From the NCBI GenBank assembly GCA_963819075.1, contig CAWFUP010000006.1, positions 62,001 to 126,000 on the forward strand: a stretch of 64,000 nucleotides of DNA. The letters run 5' to 3'. The stretch's first letter is position 1, and the number at the start of each line of letters is the position of its first letter. A program made the position numbers and the translations under genes. The notes under the pieces were generated by a model. That model ran no database searches. It was given only the letters and a program-made list of their open reading frames with translations, and was not told the origin of the DNA. This DNA is from CAVQBJ01 sp963819075. Its GTDB lineage: Bacteria; Actinomycetota; Thermoleophilia; Solirubrobacterales; Solirubrobacteraceae. Below are positions 17,767-26,283 of the stretch, in pieces.

Positions 17767-18440
17767 CGGTCCGAGACGGGCAGCGCGGCCGCGAAGCGGC
17801 TCAGGGCGTCGGGGTCGCGCAAGGGCGGGCCGTGACCGAAGCACGCGAGCGCCGGGCGCAGCTCGGCCAGGCGGCGCGCGGAGTCGCGATTGCGGGCGGG
17901 GTCGGCGCTGAACGCGGCCGGCGGCTCGTGCAACCCGCGCCGCCCGGTGGCCAGGTGCATCCCGTTGAGCACGTCGCCGGCGATGAGCACGCGATCAGAC
18001 TCGCGCCACAGCGCGATATGCCCAACGGTGTGCCCGGGGGTGTCCAGCACGGTGAAGCCGGCCACCTCGTCCCCGTCGTGCAGACGGCTCGCGACCGGGT
18101 GGCCCGGGCCCGTCCAGACGCGATCGATGAAGTGGTCGAACATCGACGCCGGCTGGCCGACGCGCATGAGCGCCGGGTCCTCGGCGGCCGGCGCGTCGAG
18201 CTCGCCGCACCAGAGCGGGATCGCGAGCGTCTCGCACAGCTGGTGCGTGGCGCCCTGATGGTCGGGGTGGGCATGGGTGAGCACGTGCGCGCCGACGGCG
18301 CGGCCGCGCACCTGACGCAGGATGCGCCGCGCGGCGTGGCGGGTGCCGGCGTCGACGATCACGTCGCCGACGAGGTAGACGTTGATCGCGTTCGGAGGGC
18401 GCCCCTGAAGCAGGAACACGTCCTCGGCGAGGCGCCTCAC
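17763..18440 (-). CDS. MBL-fold hydrolase
   Basis: A 225-residue metallo-beta-lactamase-fold protein with the metal motif HAHPDH (in VLTHAHPDHQGATHQL), a further His in LDTPGHTVGHIALW, an Asp in LIAGDVLNG and a C-terminal His in LACFGHGPPL. This is the pattern of glyoxalase II/lactonase-like enzymes. The GTG start at 18440 overlaps the upstream permease stop (GTGA), and the stop overlaps the thioesterase start (ATGA), so it is tightly coupled in the operon. It may hydrolyse thioesters or lactones related to the exported or imported compound; this is inference from context. Confidence 0.83.
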   Translation of the reverse strand: MRRLAEDVFLLQGRPPNAINVYLVGDVIVDAGTRHAARRILRQVRGRAVGAHVLTHAHPDHQGATHQLCETLAIPLWCGELDAPAAEDPALMRVGQPASMFDHFIDRVWTGPGHPVASRLHDGDEVAGFTVLDTPGHTVGHIALWRESDRVLIAGDVLNGMHLATGRRGLHEPPAAFSADPARNRDSARRLAELRPALACFGHGPPLRDPDALSRFAAALPVSDR

Positions 18441-19183
18441 GTCCGCGTCTGCTCCCAGGAGAATCCGCGCACGGCGAGGACGATCGCGAACGCCGCCCAG
18501 AGCAGGATCACGCCGAGCGAGGACCCGTAGTACGCGAGGCCGTGCCCGTTGACGAGCGCTCCGGTGAGACCGTCGATCGCATTCTTGAGGGGGAGCGCGG
18601 AGGCGATGTCGCGCAGGAACGTCGGGACGTTCTTCACGTCGTAGAAGACGCCGGAGATGATGATCACGGGCAGGAAGATGGCGTTCACGTAGGCTGTGGC
18701 GGAGTCGAAGTTCGGGATCGCGTGCGCGAGCGCGACGCCGAGCGCGGCGAAGCACACCACGCTGGCCGAGGCGAAGACGAGCAGCTCGAGCCAGTCGCGC
18801 GGCCAGGGCAGCCCGAAGAACAGCCTGCCCGCCAAGATGATGATCGTCAGCTGCACGGCGGCGTTCGTGAGCGCGTTGAGCCCGAGCCCGCTCAGGTACA
18901 CGCTGCCCGGCAGCGGCGTCCCGTGCATGCGCTTGAGCACCCCCTGCTCGCGCAGCAGCGTCATGTTGTACGCGAGCGCCGTGAAGGTGGTCGACAGGAG
19001 CGCCATCCCCGCAATCCCGGGGACGATCACGTCGAGCTCGGACTGCTTGGAGTGATAGACGGCCCCGAACAGAAACAGGAAGATGAGCGGCAGCGCGAAG
19101 TTGAAGAACGCCGCGCTCGGGTTGCGCCAGAATAGGCGCCGCTCGAGCCGGTACTGGCGCCATACCAGCGCGCCGGTGCTCAT
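18437..19183 (-). CDS. ABC-2 type transporter permease
   Basis: A 248-residue integral membrane protein with six hydrophobic segments, for example FFNFALPLIFLFLFGAVY, the ABC-2 motif LPLKNAIDGLTGALVNG near the C-terminus, and a final helix LGVILLWAAFAIVLAV. Such permeases pair with a DrrA-like ATPase to export drugs or lipids. Its ATG overlaps the ATPase stop by 4 nt and its stop overlaps the next GTG, so it is the second gene of a four-gene operon. The substrate is unknown. Confidence 0.87.
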   Translation of the reverse strand: MSTGALVWRQYRLERRLFWRNPSAAFFNFALPLIFLFLFGAVYHSKQSELDVIVPGIAGMALLSTTFTALAYNMTLLREQGVLKRMHGTPLPGSVYLSGLGLNALTNAAVQLTIIILAGRLFFGLPWPRDWLELLVFASASVVCFAALGVALAHAIPNFDSATAYVNAIFLPVIIISGVFYDVKNVPTFLRDIASALPLKNAIDGLTGALVNGHGLAYYGSSLGVILLWAAFAIVLAVRGFSWEQTRT

Positions 19184-20217
19184 CGCGGGGCTCCCTCGTG
19201 GCGGCGACCGCGTCCGCCGCGCCGGCGCCGGCCGCGGCCGACCGGCCCGTCCCCGTCGAGGGGCTCTGTCGGCTGCAGCGGGCTGTCCGCCGTCAGCTGC
19301 AGATAGACGTCCTCGAGGCTCGGTCGCACCACGACGAGGTCGCGCACGCGATCGCCGCGGGCCAGCGCCTCGCCGGTCAGCTCGTGCAGGAACGCCGTCG
19401 GGTCCTCGATCTCGCGCTCCTGGCGCTCTCCCTCCGCGTCACGCCAGCTGATGCGGTAGCTGGCCGAGCCGTCGACGCCGAGCTCCGCGGGCGAGCCCTC
19501 GGCCAGGATGCGCCCGTCCTTGATGATCGCCACACGATCGGCGAGCGACTGCGCCTCGTCGAGGTAGTGGGTGGTGAGCAGCACGGTCTTGCCGAGGTCG
19601 CGCAGGGCGCGGATCGTGTCCCATGCCGCGCGGCGTGCGGCGGGGTCGAAGCCGGTCGTCGGCTCGTCGAGGAAGATGAGGTCGGGGTCGCCGATGAGCG
19701 CGAGGGCGAGATCCAGCCGCCGCTGCTGGCCTCCGGACAGGCGTCGCGTGCGTTCGTCGGCCTTCTCCTGCAGGCCCGACAGCTCGAGCACCTCCGCGAC
19801 GGCTCGCGGATGGGGGTAGAAGCCGGCGAAGTGCGAAAGCGCCTCGCGCACCGTGATGTGCGGATACAGCCCGGTGCTCTGCAACACGATGCCCACGCGG
19901 GCGCGCAGCTCGCGCGAGCGTTCCTGCGGATCGAAGCCGAGCACCGAGACGGTGCCGTCTGAGCGTTCGCGGTAGCCCTCGAGGATCTCCACCGTCGTCG
20001 TCTTGCCCGCGCCATTGGGCCCGAGGAGCCCGAAGATCTCGCCCGGCTGCACGCGGAAGTCGATCCCGCGCACCGCCTCGAACTCGCCGTAGCGCTTGCG
20101 CAGGCCGCGAACCTCGATCGCCGCGGGCCCGTCGGCCGTCGAGGAGCCGAGCGGGCCGGGAGGAGAGTCGTTGTCGGCGGCCGGCGGCCGGCGCACGGCA
20201 GATCCGCTGTCACGCAT
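19180..20217 (-). CDS. ABC transporter ATP-binding protein (DrrA-like)
   Basis: A 345-residue ATPase. A non-conserved N-terminus of about 30 residues leads into AIEVRGLRKRYGEFEAVRGI. Walker A is GPNGAGKTT, the signature LSGGQQRRLDLALAL, Walker B DLIFLDEPTTGFD, and the H-loop Thr-Thr-His follows (LLTTHYLDEA). A C-terminal domain with the DrrA-type end (VVRPSLEDVYLQLT) and a very basic Arg/Gly tail closes the protein. It energises the adjacent permease. The start at 20217 (ATG) was selected over 20229 arbitrarily. The gene is divergent from ppx/gppA, 49 bp away. Confidence 0.9.
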   Translation of the reverse strand: MRDSGSAVRRPPAADNDSPPGPLGSSTADGPAAIEVRGLRKRYGEFEAVRGIDFRVQPGEIFGLLGPNGAGKTTTVEILEGYRERSDGTVSVLGFDPQERSRELRARVGIVLQSTGLYPHITVREALSHFAGFYPHPRAVAEVLELSGLQEKADERTRRLSGGQQRRLDLALALIGDPDLIFLDEPTTGFDPAARRAAWDTIRALRDLGKTVLLTTHYLDEAQSLADRVAIIKDGRILAEGSPAELGVDGSASYRISWRDAEGERQEREIEDPTAFLHELTGEALARGDRVRDLVVVRPSLEDVYLQLTADSPLQPTEPLDGDGPVGRGRRRRGGRGRRHEGAPR

Positions 20218-20266
20218 CGCCCAGATCATGACAAGATCGGCCTCGGCGCCGGGGGCGCCGAAACCC

Positions 20267-21151
20267 ATGCGGCTCGCGTGCATCGACATCGGAACTAACA
20301 CCACGCGTCTGCTCGTCGCCGAGCCGGACGGTCCCTACCTGCGCGAGGTGACGACGGCGCGCGTGTTCGCCGACCTCGGTCACGTGCGTGGCTGCGGGCA
20401 GATCGGCGCGTCCGCGAGCGCCGCGGTCGTACGCGCGGCCGTCGCACACGCGCAGGCCGCGGAGGCGGTCGGCGCGGAGGCGATCGACGTCGTCGCCACC
20501 GCCGGCGTGCGCGCCGCGGAGGACCGCGACGCGCTGTTCAGCGCGGTGACCGCCGCCACCGGGCTACCGGTGCGCGTACTGAGCGAGGACGAGGAGGGGC
20601 GGCTCGCCTTCCGTGGGGCCACCAGCGGCCTGTCCGACGCTCCCGAGGCGACGCTCGGGGTCATCGACGTCGGTGGCGGCTCGACCGAGCTCGTCGTCGG
20701 CACCCGCGCCGGCGGCGTCACCTGGATCGCCTCGCTGGCGATCGGCTCGGCGGTGCTCACCGAAGAGCACCTCCACAGCGATCCGCCCGGCCCGGTCGAG
20801 CTGGCGGCCGCGGCCGATCGCGCCGATGCCGAGTTCGCCGGCGTCGTCGCGCCGGCTGTATCCGCCGCCTACGCGGTGGGCGGCAGCGCGACCTCGTTGT
20901 TCCGACTCGTCGGGGCCGTGCTCGACGTCGACTCGCTGACCCTCGTGCGCGAACGGGTCACGAGCGCCCCGAGTGCGGCGCTGGCCGAGACGCTCGAGCT
21001 CGATCCGCGCCGCGCGCGGCTGCTGCCGGCGGGGATCATGCTGCTCGAGCGCGCCGTCCGGGTGATGGGCATCCCCGCGCGGATCGCCGCCGGCGGGGTG
21101 CGAGAGGGAGTGATCCTCGAGCGCCTCGCTACCAGTGCACGCCCTTCATGA
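20267..21151 (+). CDS. Ppx/GppA-family phosphatase
   Basis: A 294-residue protein of the exopolyphosphatase/guanosine-pentaphosphate phosphohydrolase family (ASKHA fold). The phosphate-1 loop is CIDIGTNTTRLLVAE at residues 4-18; the second nucleotide loop is GVIDVGGGSTELVVG. It resembles the short actinobacterial Ppx1-type proteins of about 300-320 residues. It hydrolyses polyphosphate or related phosphoanhydrides and may influence (p)ppGpp levels. Its last 23 bp overlap, on the opposite strand, the 3' end of the fatty acyl-CoA reductase gene. Confidence 0.87.
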   Translation: MRLACIDIGTNTTRLLVAEPDGPYLREVTTARVFADLGHVRGCGQIGASASAAVVRAAVAHAQAAEAVGAEAIDVVATAGVRAAEDRDALFSAVTAATGLPVRVLSEDEEGRLAFRGATSGLSDAPEATLGVIDVGGGSTELVVGTRAGGVTWIASLAIGSAVLTEEHLHSDPPGPVELAAAADRADAEFAGVVAPAVSAAYAVGGSATSLFRLVGAVLDVDSLTLVRERVTSAPSAALAETLELDPRRARLLPAGIMLLERAVRVMGIPARIAAGGVREGVILERLATSARPS

Positions 21152-23132
21152 GGTTGGCGACGGCGATCTGCTCCATCGACGCCTTCTCGTTGGGGTCCTC
21201 CTGGCCCTTGGAGGCGGCGGAGTCGGGGAACACCTTGTAGGCCATGTGCAGGATCTGGTCCACCTGCTTGGGCGCGAGCGCGTAGAGCACCTCGCCGAAC
21301 GTCCCCAGGCGGGTGTTGATCTGCTTCGGCTTGGAGCGCAGCGCCTCGCAGATCATGTCCGCCGCCTCGTCGGGCGTGATGGCGGGGAACGCGTCGTACA
21401 TCTTCGTCGGCGCGATCATGGCCGTGCGCACGAGCGGCATGTGGATCGTCGTGAAGGTCACGCCGTCGCCAACGGTCTCGCTCGAGACGACCCGCGTGAA
21501 GGCGTCGAGCGCGGCCTTGGAGGCGACGTAGGCCGAGAAGCGCGGCGGGTTCGTCTGCACGCCGATCGACGAGACGTTCACGATGTGCCCGAAGCCCCGC
21601 TCGCGCATGTGTGGCAGCAGGCCGATGATGAGCTTGATCGTGCCGAAGTAGTTGAGCGCCATGGTGCGCTCGTAGTCGTGGAAGCGCTCGTAGCTGAGCG
21701 CGACCGAGCGCCGGATCGAGCGCCCCGCGTTGTTGACGAGCATGTCGACCGCCGGGTGGTCGGCGAGCACGCGCTCGATCATCTCCTCGACGGCGTCGGT
21801 GCTCGACAGGTCGGTCGGGTAGATGTAGGCGGTGCCGCCATTGCGCTCGATCTCCTGCTGGGCCTCGCGTAGCTTGTCCTCGCTCCGCGCGACGAGGAGC
21901 GGGATGCCACCGGCGGCGGCCACCTTCAGCGCGGCGGCCCGGCCGATGCCCGAGGACGCGCCGGTGATGAGGACGGTGCGGCCGTTGATCGCCGCCTCGA
22001 GCGAGCGATCCTTGAACAGATCGGGGTCGAGGTTGCGCTCCCAGTAGTCCCACAGCCGTGGCGCGTAGGCGGCCAGCGCCGGCACCGCGATGTCCGAGCC
22101 GGCCAGGGCGCGCTCGGTGTCGCGGGTGTCGAACTCGGGCACGAGCGCGACGTGGCCGAGGATCTCGGGCGGAATGCCGAAGTCCTCGAGGAACGCGCGC
22201 CGGGCGTCGCCGAGCGCCGGAAGGCGCAGGAGCATCGAGATGACCCCCTTCGGCAGCGCATCGGTGATCCGCTTGTCGACGCGCACGGCGAGCTGCGGAG
22301 CGTGCGCGGCGCGCGCGAACTCGTTGAGGACCTCACCGGAGCGCTGAGAGCGCGGATTGGTGAGATGGAACGCCTGGCCGTCGAGATCGGGCTGGTGCGC
22401 GATGTAGTCGAGTGAGTCGGCCACGAAGTCGACCGGCACGAGGTTCGTGTAGCCGAGCTCGGGACCCACGAGCGGCACCCACTCCGGGAGCCAGTGGCGC
22501 AGCCGCTGGATCGCCTTGAAGAAGTAGTACGGGCCGTCGATCTTATCCATCTCGCCGGTCCGCGAGTCCCCGACCACGACGCCCGGGCGGTAGACGCGCC
22601 AGGGAACCTGTGCCTCGGTGCGCACGATGCGCTCGGACTCGAACTTCGTGCGGTGGTAGGGCGACGGCAGCGTCTGGCCCTCGTCGAACATGTCCTCGCG
22701 AAACAGTCCGCGGTGGGCGCCGGCGACGGCGACCGAGGACGCGTGGTGCAGCCGCCCGGCGTGCACCAGGTTCGCGAGCTCGACGGCGTGACGCGTGCCC
22801 TGCTCGTTGAGCGCGTCGTTCTCGTCGGCGGGAGCGGTCATGTCGTACAGCGCGGCGAGATGGAAGAAGTGCTCGACGTTGCCGTCCAGCTCGGCGACGA
22901 GCTCGTCGCTCACGCCGAGGCGAGGCGCGCGCAGGTCACCCGGGACGGCGTGGACCCGTGCCCGCACGCCCGGCGGGTCGCCGAGCTCGCGGCCCCAGCG
23001 CTCCACGAGCCCGTCGAGCCGCTCGTGCGAGCCGTCACGCACCAGCACGTACACGTCGCCGTCGCGCCGCAACAGGCGTTCGACCAGGTTGCGCCCGATG
23101 AATCCGGTCGCGCCGGTTACGAAATAGGCCAT
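21129..23132 (-). CDS. Fatty acyl-CoA reductase, two-domain (NAD_binding_4 plus SDR)
   Basis: A 667-residue fusion. Residues 1-about 370 form a NAD_binding_4 reductase domain: Rossmann start YFVTGATGFIGRNLVERLL, catalytic Tyr-Lys region SPYHRTKFESER. Residues about 385-620 form a classical SDR domain: VLITGASSGIGRAAALKVAA, NNAGRSIRRS, catalytic Ser in VNVSSIGVQ and YVASKAAL. Length and layout match bacterial alcohol-forming reductases such as the 661-residue Marinobacter enzyme and mycobacterial AcrA1/FcrA-type proteins. They reduce long-chain acyl-CoA to aldehyde and alcohol for wax esters. The start ATG at 23132 directly precedes the Rossmann motif. No wax synthase is visible in the window. 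Confidence 0.85.
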   Translation of the reverse strand: MAYFVTGATGFIGRNLVERLLRRDGDVYVLVRDGSHERLDGLVERWGRELGDPPGVRARVHAVPGDLRAPRLGVSDELVAELDGNVEHFFHLAALYDMTAPADENDALNEQGTRHAVELANLVHAGRLHHASSVAVAGAHRGLFREDMFDEGQTLPSPYHRTKFESERIVRTEAQVPWRVYRPGVVVGDSRTGEMDKIDGPYYFFKAIQRLRHWLPEWVPLVGPELGYTNLVPVDFVADSLDYIAHQPDLDGQAFHLTNPRSQRSGEVLNEFARAAHAPQLAVRVDKRITDALPKGVISMLLRLPALGDARRAFLEDFGIPPEILGHVALVPEFDTRDTERALAGSDIAVPALAAYAPRLWDYWERNLDPDLFKDRSLEAAINGRTVLITGASSGIGRAAALKVAAAGGIPLLVARSEDKLREAQQEIERNGGTAYIYPTDLSSTDAVEEMIERVLADHPAVDMLVNNAGRSIRRSVALSYERFHDYERTMALNYFGTIKLIIGLLPHMRERGFGHIVNVSSIGVQTNPPRFSAYVASKAALDAFTRVVSSETVGDGVTFTTIHMPLVRTAMIAPTKMYDAFPAITPDEAADMICEALRSKPKQINTRLGTFGEVLYALAPKQVDQILHMAYKVFPDSAASKGQEDPNEKASMEQIAVANLMKGVHW

Positions 23133-23202
23133 CTGGCTCCCTCCCGGTTGGTGGGGGCGAGCATACCCCCGCGCCGCCCGCGGGGCGACCGTAGGCCCGG
23201 TG

Positions 23203-23472
23203 CTACCAACCGCCGCGCCACTCACCGCTCGCGACGCGGTGCTTGGCGGCGTCCAGGCGGGCGTGCCGGCGCTTGTCCAGGTGGTTGTAGATGAGGCTCG
23301 CGAACAACACGAACAGCGAGAAGAAGCCGATCAGGATGAACCCGGCGGTGGTGACGACCTTGTCGTCGGTCTCGCCGTAGAAGCCGCGGCCGTCGTTGAA
23401 GGCCAGCGCGCTCGGCGCGAAGGCGAGCAGCAGGACCGCCGCCGCGGTCAGGGATGTGGTCAGCCTGCGCAT
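23203..23472 (-). CDS. Small secreted/one-helix membrane protein, lineage-conserved
   Basis: An 89-residue protein: a cleavable-type signal sequence (LTTSLTAAAVLLLAFAPSALA), a short exposed part FNDGRGFYGETDDKVVT, a transmembrane helix GFILIGFFSLFVLFASLIY, then a basic cytoplasmic tail ending EWRGGW. I recall very similar small proteins across Solirubrobacterales genomes, but no function is known to me. It is divergent from the enoyl-CoA hydratase gene, 45 bp away. Confidence 0.7.
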   Translation of the reverse strand: MRRLTTSLTAAAVLLLAFAPSALAFNDGRGFYGETDDKVVTTAGFILIGFFSLFVLFASLIYNHLDKRRHARLDAAKHRVASGEWRGGW

Positions 23473-23517
23473 CGTCCCGGGATCGTATCGGAGCGGGCCG
23501 CTATCCTCGCCGCCGCC

Positions 23518-24258
23518 ATGGCCACCGTCCTCCGCGAGCGCCTGCAGCAGGGGATCGAGGTGCTGCGCCTCGACCGTCCGCCGCAACGTAACGCCCTCGA
23601 CACCGCGACGCTGCACGAGCTGCTCGGGGCCCTGCGCGAACTCGGGGACGACCCGGCGCTGCGCGCCGTCGTCCTGTCGACGACGAGCGAGCGGGCCCTG
23701 TGCGCGGGCGCCGACGTGAACGAGCCGCTCGACGCCGAGGGCGGGGTCGAGCGGATGGAGGCCTTCGCGCGTCTGTACGCGGCCGTCGAGGCCTGCCCAG
23801 TTCCGACGATCTGCGTGTGCGTCGGGAACGTCGTCGGGGCCGGAGCCGAGCTCGCAGCCGGGTGCGACCTGCGGGTCGGTGGCGAGAACCTCAAGCTCGC
23901 CTGGGCCGGCGCACGGCTCGGGGTCCCGGTCGGCCCGGCCCGGCTCGCGCCGCTCGTCGGCCTCTCCCGCGCGCGCGACCTCGTCCTCACCGGCCGCGTG
24001 CTCGGCGCGGAGGAGGCCGCCGAGCTCGGCTTCCTCAACCGCTCGGTGGCTGCCGGCGAGGCCGAGGGCGAGGCGCTCGCTCTCGCCCGCCAGATCGCCG
24101 CGAACGATCCCGCCGGCGTGCGCGGCCTCAAGCGGATGTTCCGCGACTTCGAGGGCCTCGGCCCGTCCGAGCGGGTGGCCCGCGAAAACGAGATCCTCGT
24201 CGAATGGCAGCGCCACGGCGCCGGCCTGCCGGCGGCGGGCCGCTCGAGGAGCGAATGA
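23518..24258 (+). CDS. Enoyl-CoA hydratase/isomerase family protein
   Basis: A 246-residue crotonase-fold protein. The oxyanion-hole segments are ALCAGADVNEPL and VGAGAELAAGCDLRVG. In the position that carries the first catalytic Glu of typical hydratases (A-G-G-G-x-E-L) it reads GAGAELAAGCD, and the second catalytic Glu site is Pro-Val-Gly-Pro-Ala-Arg-rich (GVPVGPARLAPLVG) without Glu. Hydratase activity is therefore uncertain; isomerase or other crotonase chemistry is possible. A TATCCT box at 23502-23507 lies 10 nt before the ATG. Probably acts in beta-oxidation-like acyl-CoA metabolism. Confidence 0.8.
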   Translation: MATVLRERLQQGIEVLRLDRPPQRNALDTATLHELLGALRELGDDPALRAVVLSTTSERALCAGADVNEPLDAEGGVERMEAFARLYAAVEACPVPTICVCVGNVVGAGAELAAGCDLRVGGENLKLAWAGARLGVPVGPARLAPLVGLSRARDLVLTGRVLGAEEAAELGFLNRSVAAGEAEGEALALARQIAANDPAGVRGLKRMFRDFEGLGPSERVARENEILVEWQRHGAGLPAAGRSRSE

Positions 24259-24288
24259 CGCGCCGCGCCACGCGCCTACCATGAGCGC

Positions 24289-26271
24289 GTGGCCGTCCTC
24301 ATCGCCTCAGATCTCCACAAGGACATGGCCGGGCAGCCGCTGCTGCGCGGCGTCTCGTTCAAGCTCGAGCGCCGCGATCGCCTGACGATCGCGGGACGGA
24401 ACGGCGCCGGCAAGACGACGCTGCTGCGCATGCTCGCCGGCGACGAGTCGATCGACCGCGGCGAGCTGTCGCTGGCGAAGCGCGCGCGCATCGTCCTGCA
24501 CGACCAGCGTCCGCCGCGCGAGCGGGCCGTCAGCCTGCGCGACTACGTGCTGTCGGCCTGCGCGGAGGAGCTGGCGATCGAGGCCGAGCTGCGCGAGCTC
24601 GAGCAGGCGATGGCCAGCGGCGCCACCGACGACTCGACGCTCGGGCGCTACAGCCGGGCCCAGGCTGCGCTCGAGGCCCACGGTGGCTACCTGTGGCGCG
24701 ATCGTGCGACGGCGATGCTGCACGGACTCGGATTCGCCGACGGCGACTTCGAGCGGCGGCTGGACACGTTCTCCGGCGGTCAGCTGACGCGCGCCTCGCT
24801 CGCCCGTGCCCTCGCCGCCGAGGCGGACGTGCTCCTGCTCGACGAGCCGACCAACCACCTGGACATCGAGTCGCTGGAGTGGCTCGAGAAGACGCTCATC
24901 GGCCTCGACTCGGCGATCATGCTCGTGGCCCACGACCGCTGGTTCCTGGAGACGGTCGGGACCGCCGTGCTCGAGCTCGAGGCCGGCCGCTCACGCTTCT
25001 TCGCCGGCACGTGGCACGCCTGGCGGCGCGAGCAGGCCGCGCGCGAGCTCGCGCTCGGCCGCGCGATCGACAAGCAGCAGGCCGAGATCGCCCGCATGGA
25101 GCGGTTCATCGAGCGCTTCCGGGCCAAGGCCACGAAGGCGCGCCAGGCCCAGTCGCGGGTCAAGGCGCTCGCGAAGATCGAGCGAATCGAGCGGGACCCG
25201 CGCGATGGGGACGCCTTGTCCTTCGACTTCAAGGCCCCGGAGCGCAGCGGGCGCGTCGTGTTCGAGCTCGAGGGCGGCCGGATAGAGGTCGGCGATCCGC
25301 CGCTCGTGCTCCTCCACGACGTCGAGCTGTGGCTCGAGCGGGGCGAGCACGTGTCGCTCGTCGGCAAGAACGGTACCGGCAAGACGACGCTCATCGACAC
25401 GCTGGCCGGGCGCCGTCCGCTCGCCGAGGGCAAGCTGCGCACCGGACACAACGTGCAGGTCGGCTATCTCTCCCAGCACGCCGAGGAGCTCGGGGTCGGC
25501 GGGCCACCCGGCCAGACCGTCGTGGAGGCCACCCAGCGTGCGACCCGGCTGACCCCCAACAAGGCGCGCGCGCTGCTCGGGCGGTTCCTGTTCTCCGGCG
25601 AGGAGGCCGAGAAGCCGCTCGACGGGCTCTCCGGCGGCGAGCGCCGGCGGCTGTCGATCGCGATTCTCGTGCAGTCGGGCGCGAACGTGCTCATCCTGGA
25701 CGAGCCGACCAATCACCTCGACATCGAGAGCCGCGAGGCGCTCGAGGACGCGCTGGGGGGCTTCGAGGGATCGCTGCTGCTGGTCAGCCACGACCGCGCG
25801 CTGCTCGATGCCGTCGGCACGCGCACGGTGGCGCTCGAGGACGGCGAGCTGCACTCCTACGTCGGCGGCTGGCCCGAGTACGTGCGGGTCCGCGAGGAGC
25901 GCGCGGCGACCGGCGGCGTGCCGGCGCCGCGCGGCGGGCGGGCAGCGAGCGCGAACGGCAGCGCGCCGGCGACGAACGGCAACGGCACGGCTCCCGCGCA
26001 CGCGGCGAAGGGGACTGCGCCGAAGCGGCCCGCGGCGAAGGCGACCAAGCCCCGCGACGCCGGTCCGTCGAAGAATCGGCTGCGCGAGCAGGAGAAGGCC
26101 GAGCGCGCCGTCGAGGAGGCCGAGGCGGCGCTCGCCGCGCTCGAGGACGAGCTCGCCGACCCGGCGGCGTGGGCGACGAAGTACGAGTCGGCGAAGTCCG
26201 AGGCGCGCCACACGGCGGCCAAGCGGGCCGTGGACGCCGCCTACGCCCACCTGGAGACGCTCGTCGATTAG
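24289..26271 (+). CDS. ABC-F family ATPase
   Basis: A 660-residue soluble protein with two ABC domains. Domain 1: Walker A GRNGAGKTT, signature FSGGQLTRASLARAL, Walker B LLLDEPTNHLD. Domain 2: GKNGTGKTT, LSGGERRRLSIAI, LILDEPTNHLD. A linker of about 80 residues with charged helices (MERFIERFRAKATKARQAQS) is the P-site tRNA-interaction motif region of ABC-F translation factors. A Pro/Ala/Lys-rich spacer and a C-terminal coiled coil (AERAVEEAEAALAALEDELA) resemble Uup-type proteins. No membrane segments. Such proteins act on the ribosome in translation quality control or antibiotic protection. The GTG start at 24289 is 6 nt downstream of a TACCAT box. Confidence 0.9.
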   Translation: MAVLIASDLHKDMAGQPLLRGVSFKLERRDRLTIAGRNGAGKTTLLRMLAGDESIDRGELSLAKRARIVLHDQRPPRERAVSLRDYVLSACAEELAIEAELRELEQAMASGATDDSTLGRYSRAQAALEAHGGYLWRDRATAMLHGLGFADGDFERRLDTFSGGQLTRASLARALAAEADVLLLDEPTNHLDIESLEWLEKTLIGLDSAIMLVAHDRWFLETVGTAVLELEAGRSRFFAGTWHAWRREQAARELALGRAIDKQQAEIARMERFIERFRAKATKARQAQSRVKALAKIERIERDPRDGDALSFDFKAPERSGRVVFELEGGRIEVGDPPLVLLHDVELWLERGEHVSLVGKNGTGKTTLIDTLAGRRPLAEGKLRTGHNVQVGYLSQHAEELGVGGPPGQTVVEATQRATRLTPNKARALLGRFLFSGEEAEKPLDGLSGGERRRLSIAILVQSGANVLILDEPTNHLDIESREALEDALGGFEGSLLLVSHDRALLDAVGTRTVALEDGELHSYVGGWPEYVRVREERAATGGVPAPRGGRAASANGSAPATNGNGTAPAHAAKGTAPKRPAAKATKPRDAGPSKNRLREQEKAERAVEEAEAALAALEDELADPAAWATKYESAKSEARHTAAKRAVDAAYAHLETLVD

Positions 26272-26283
26272 CGGGGATGGCCG

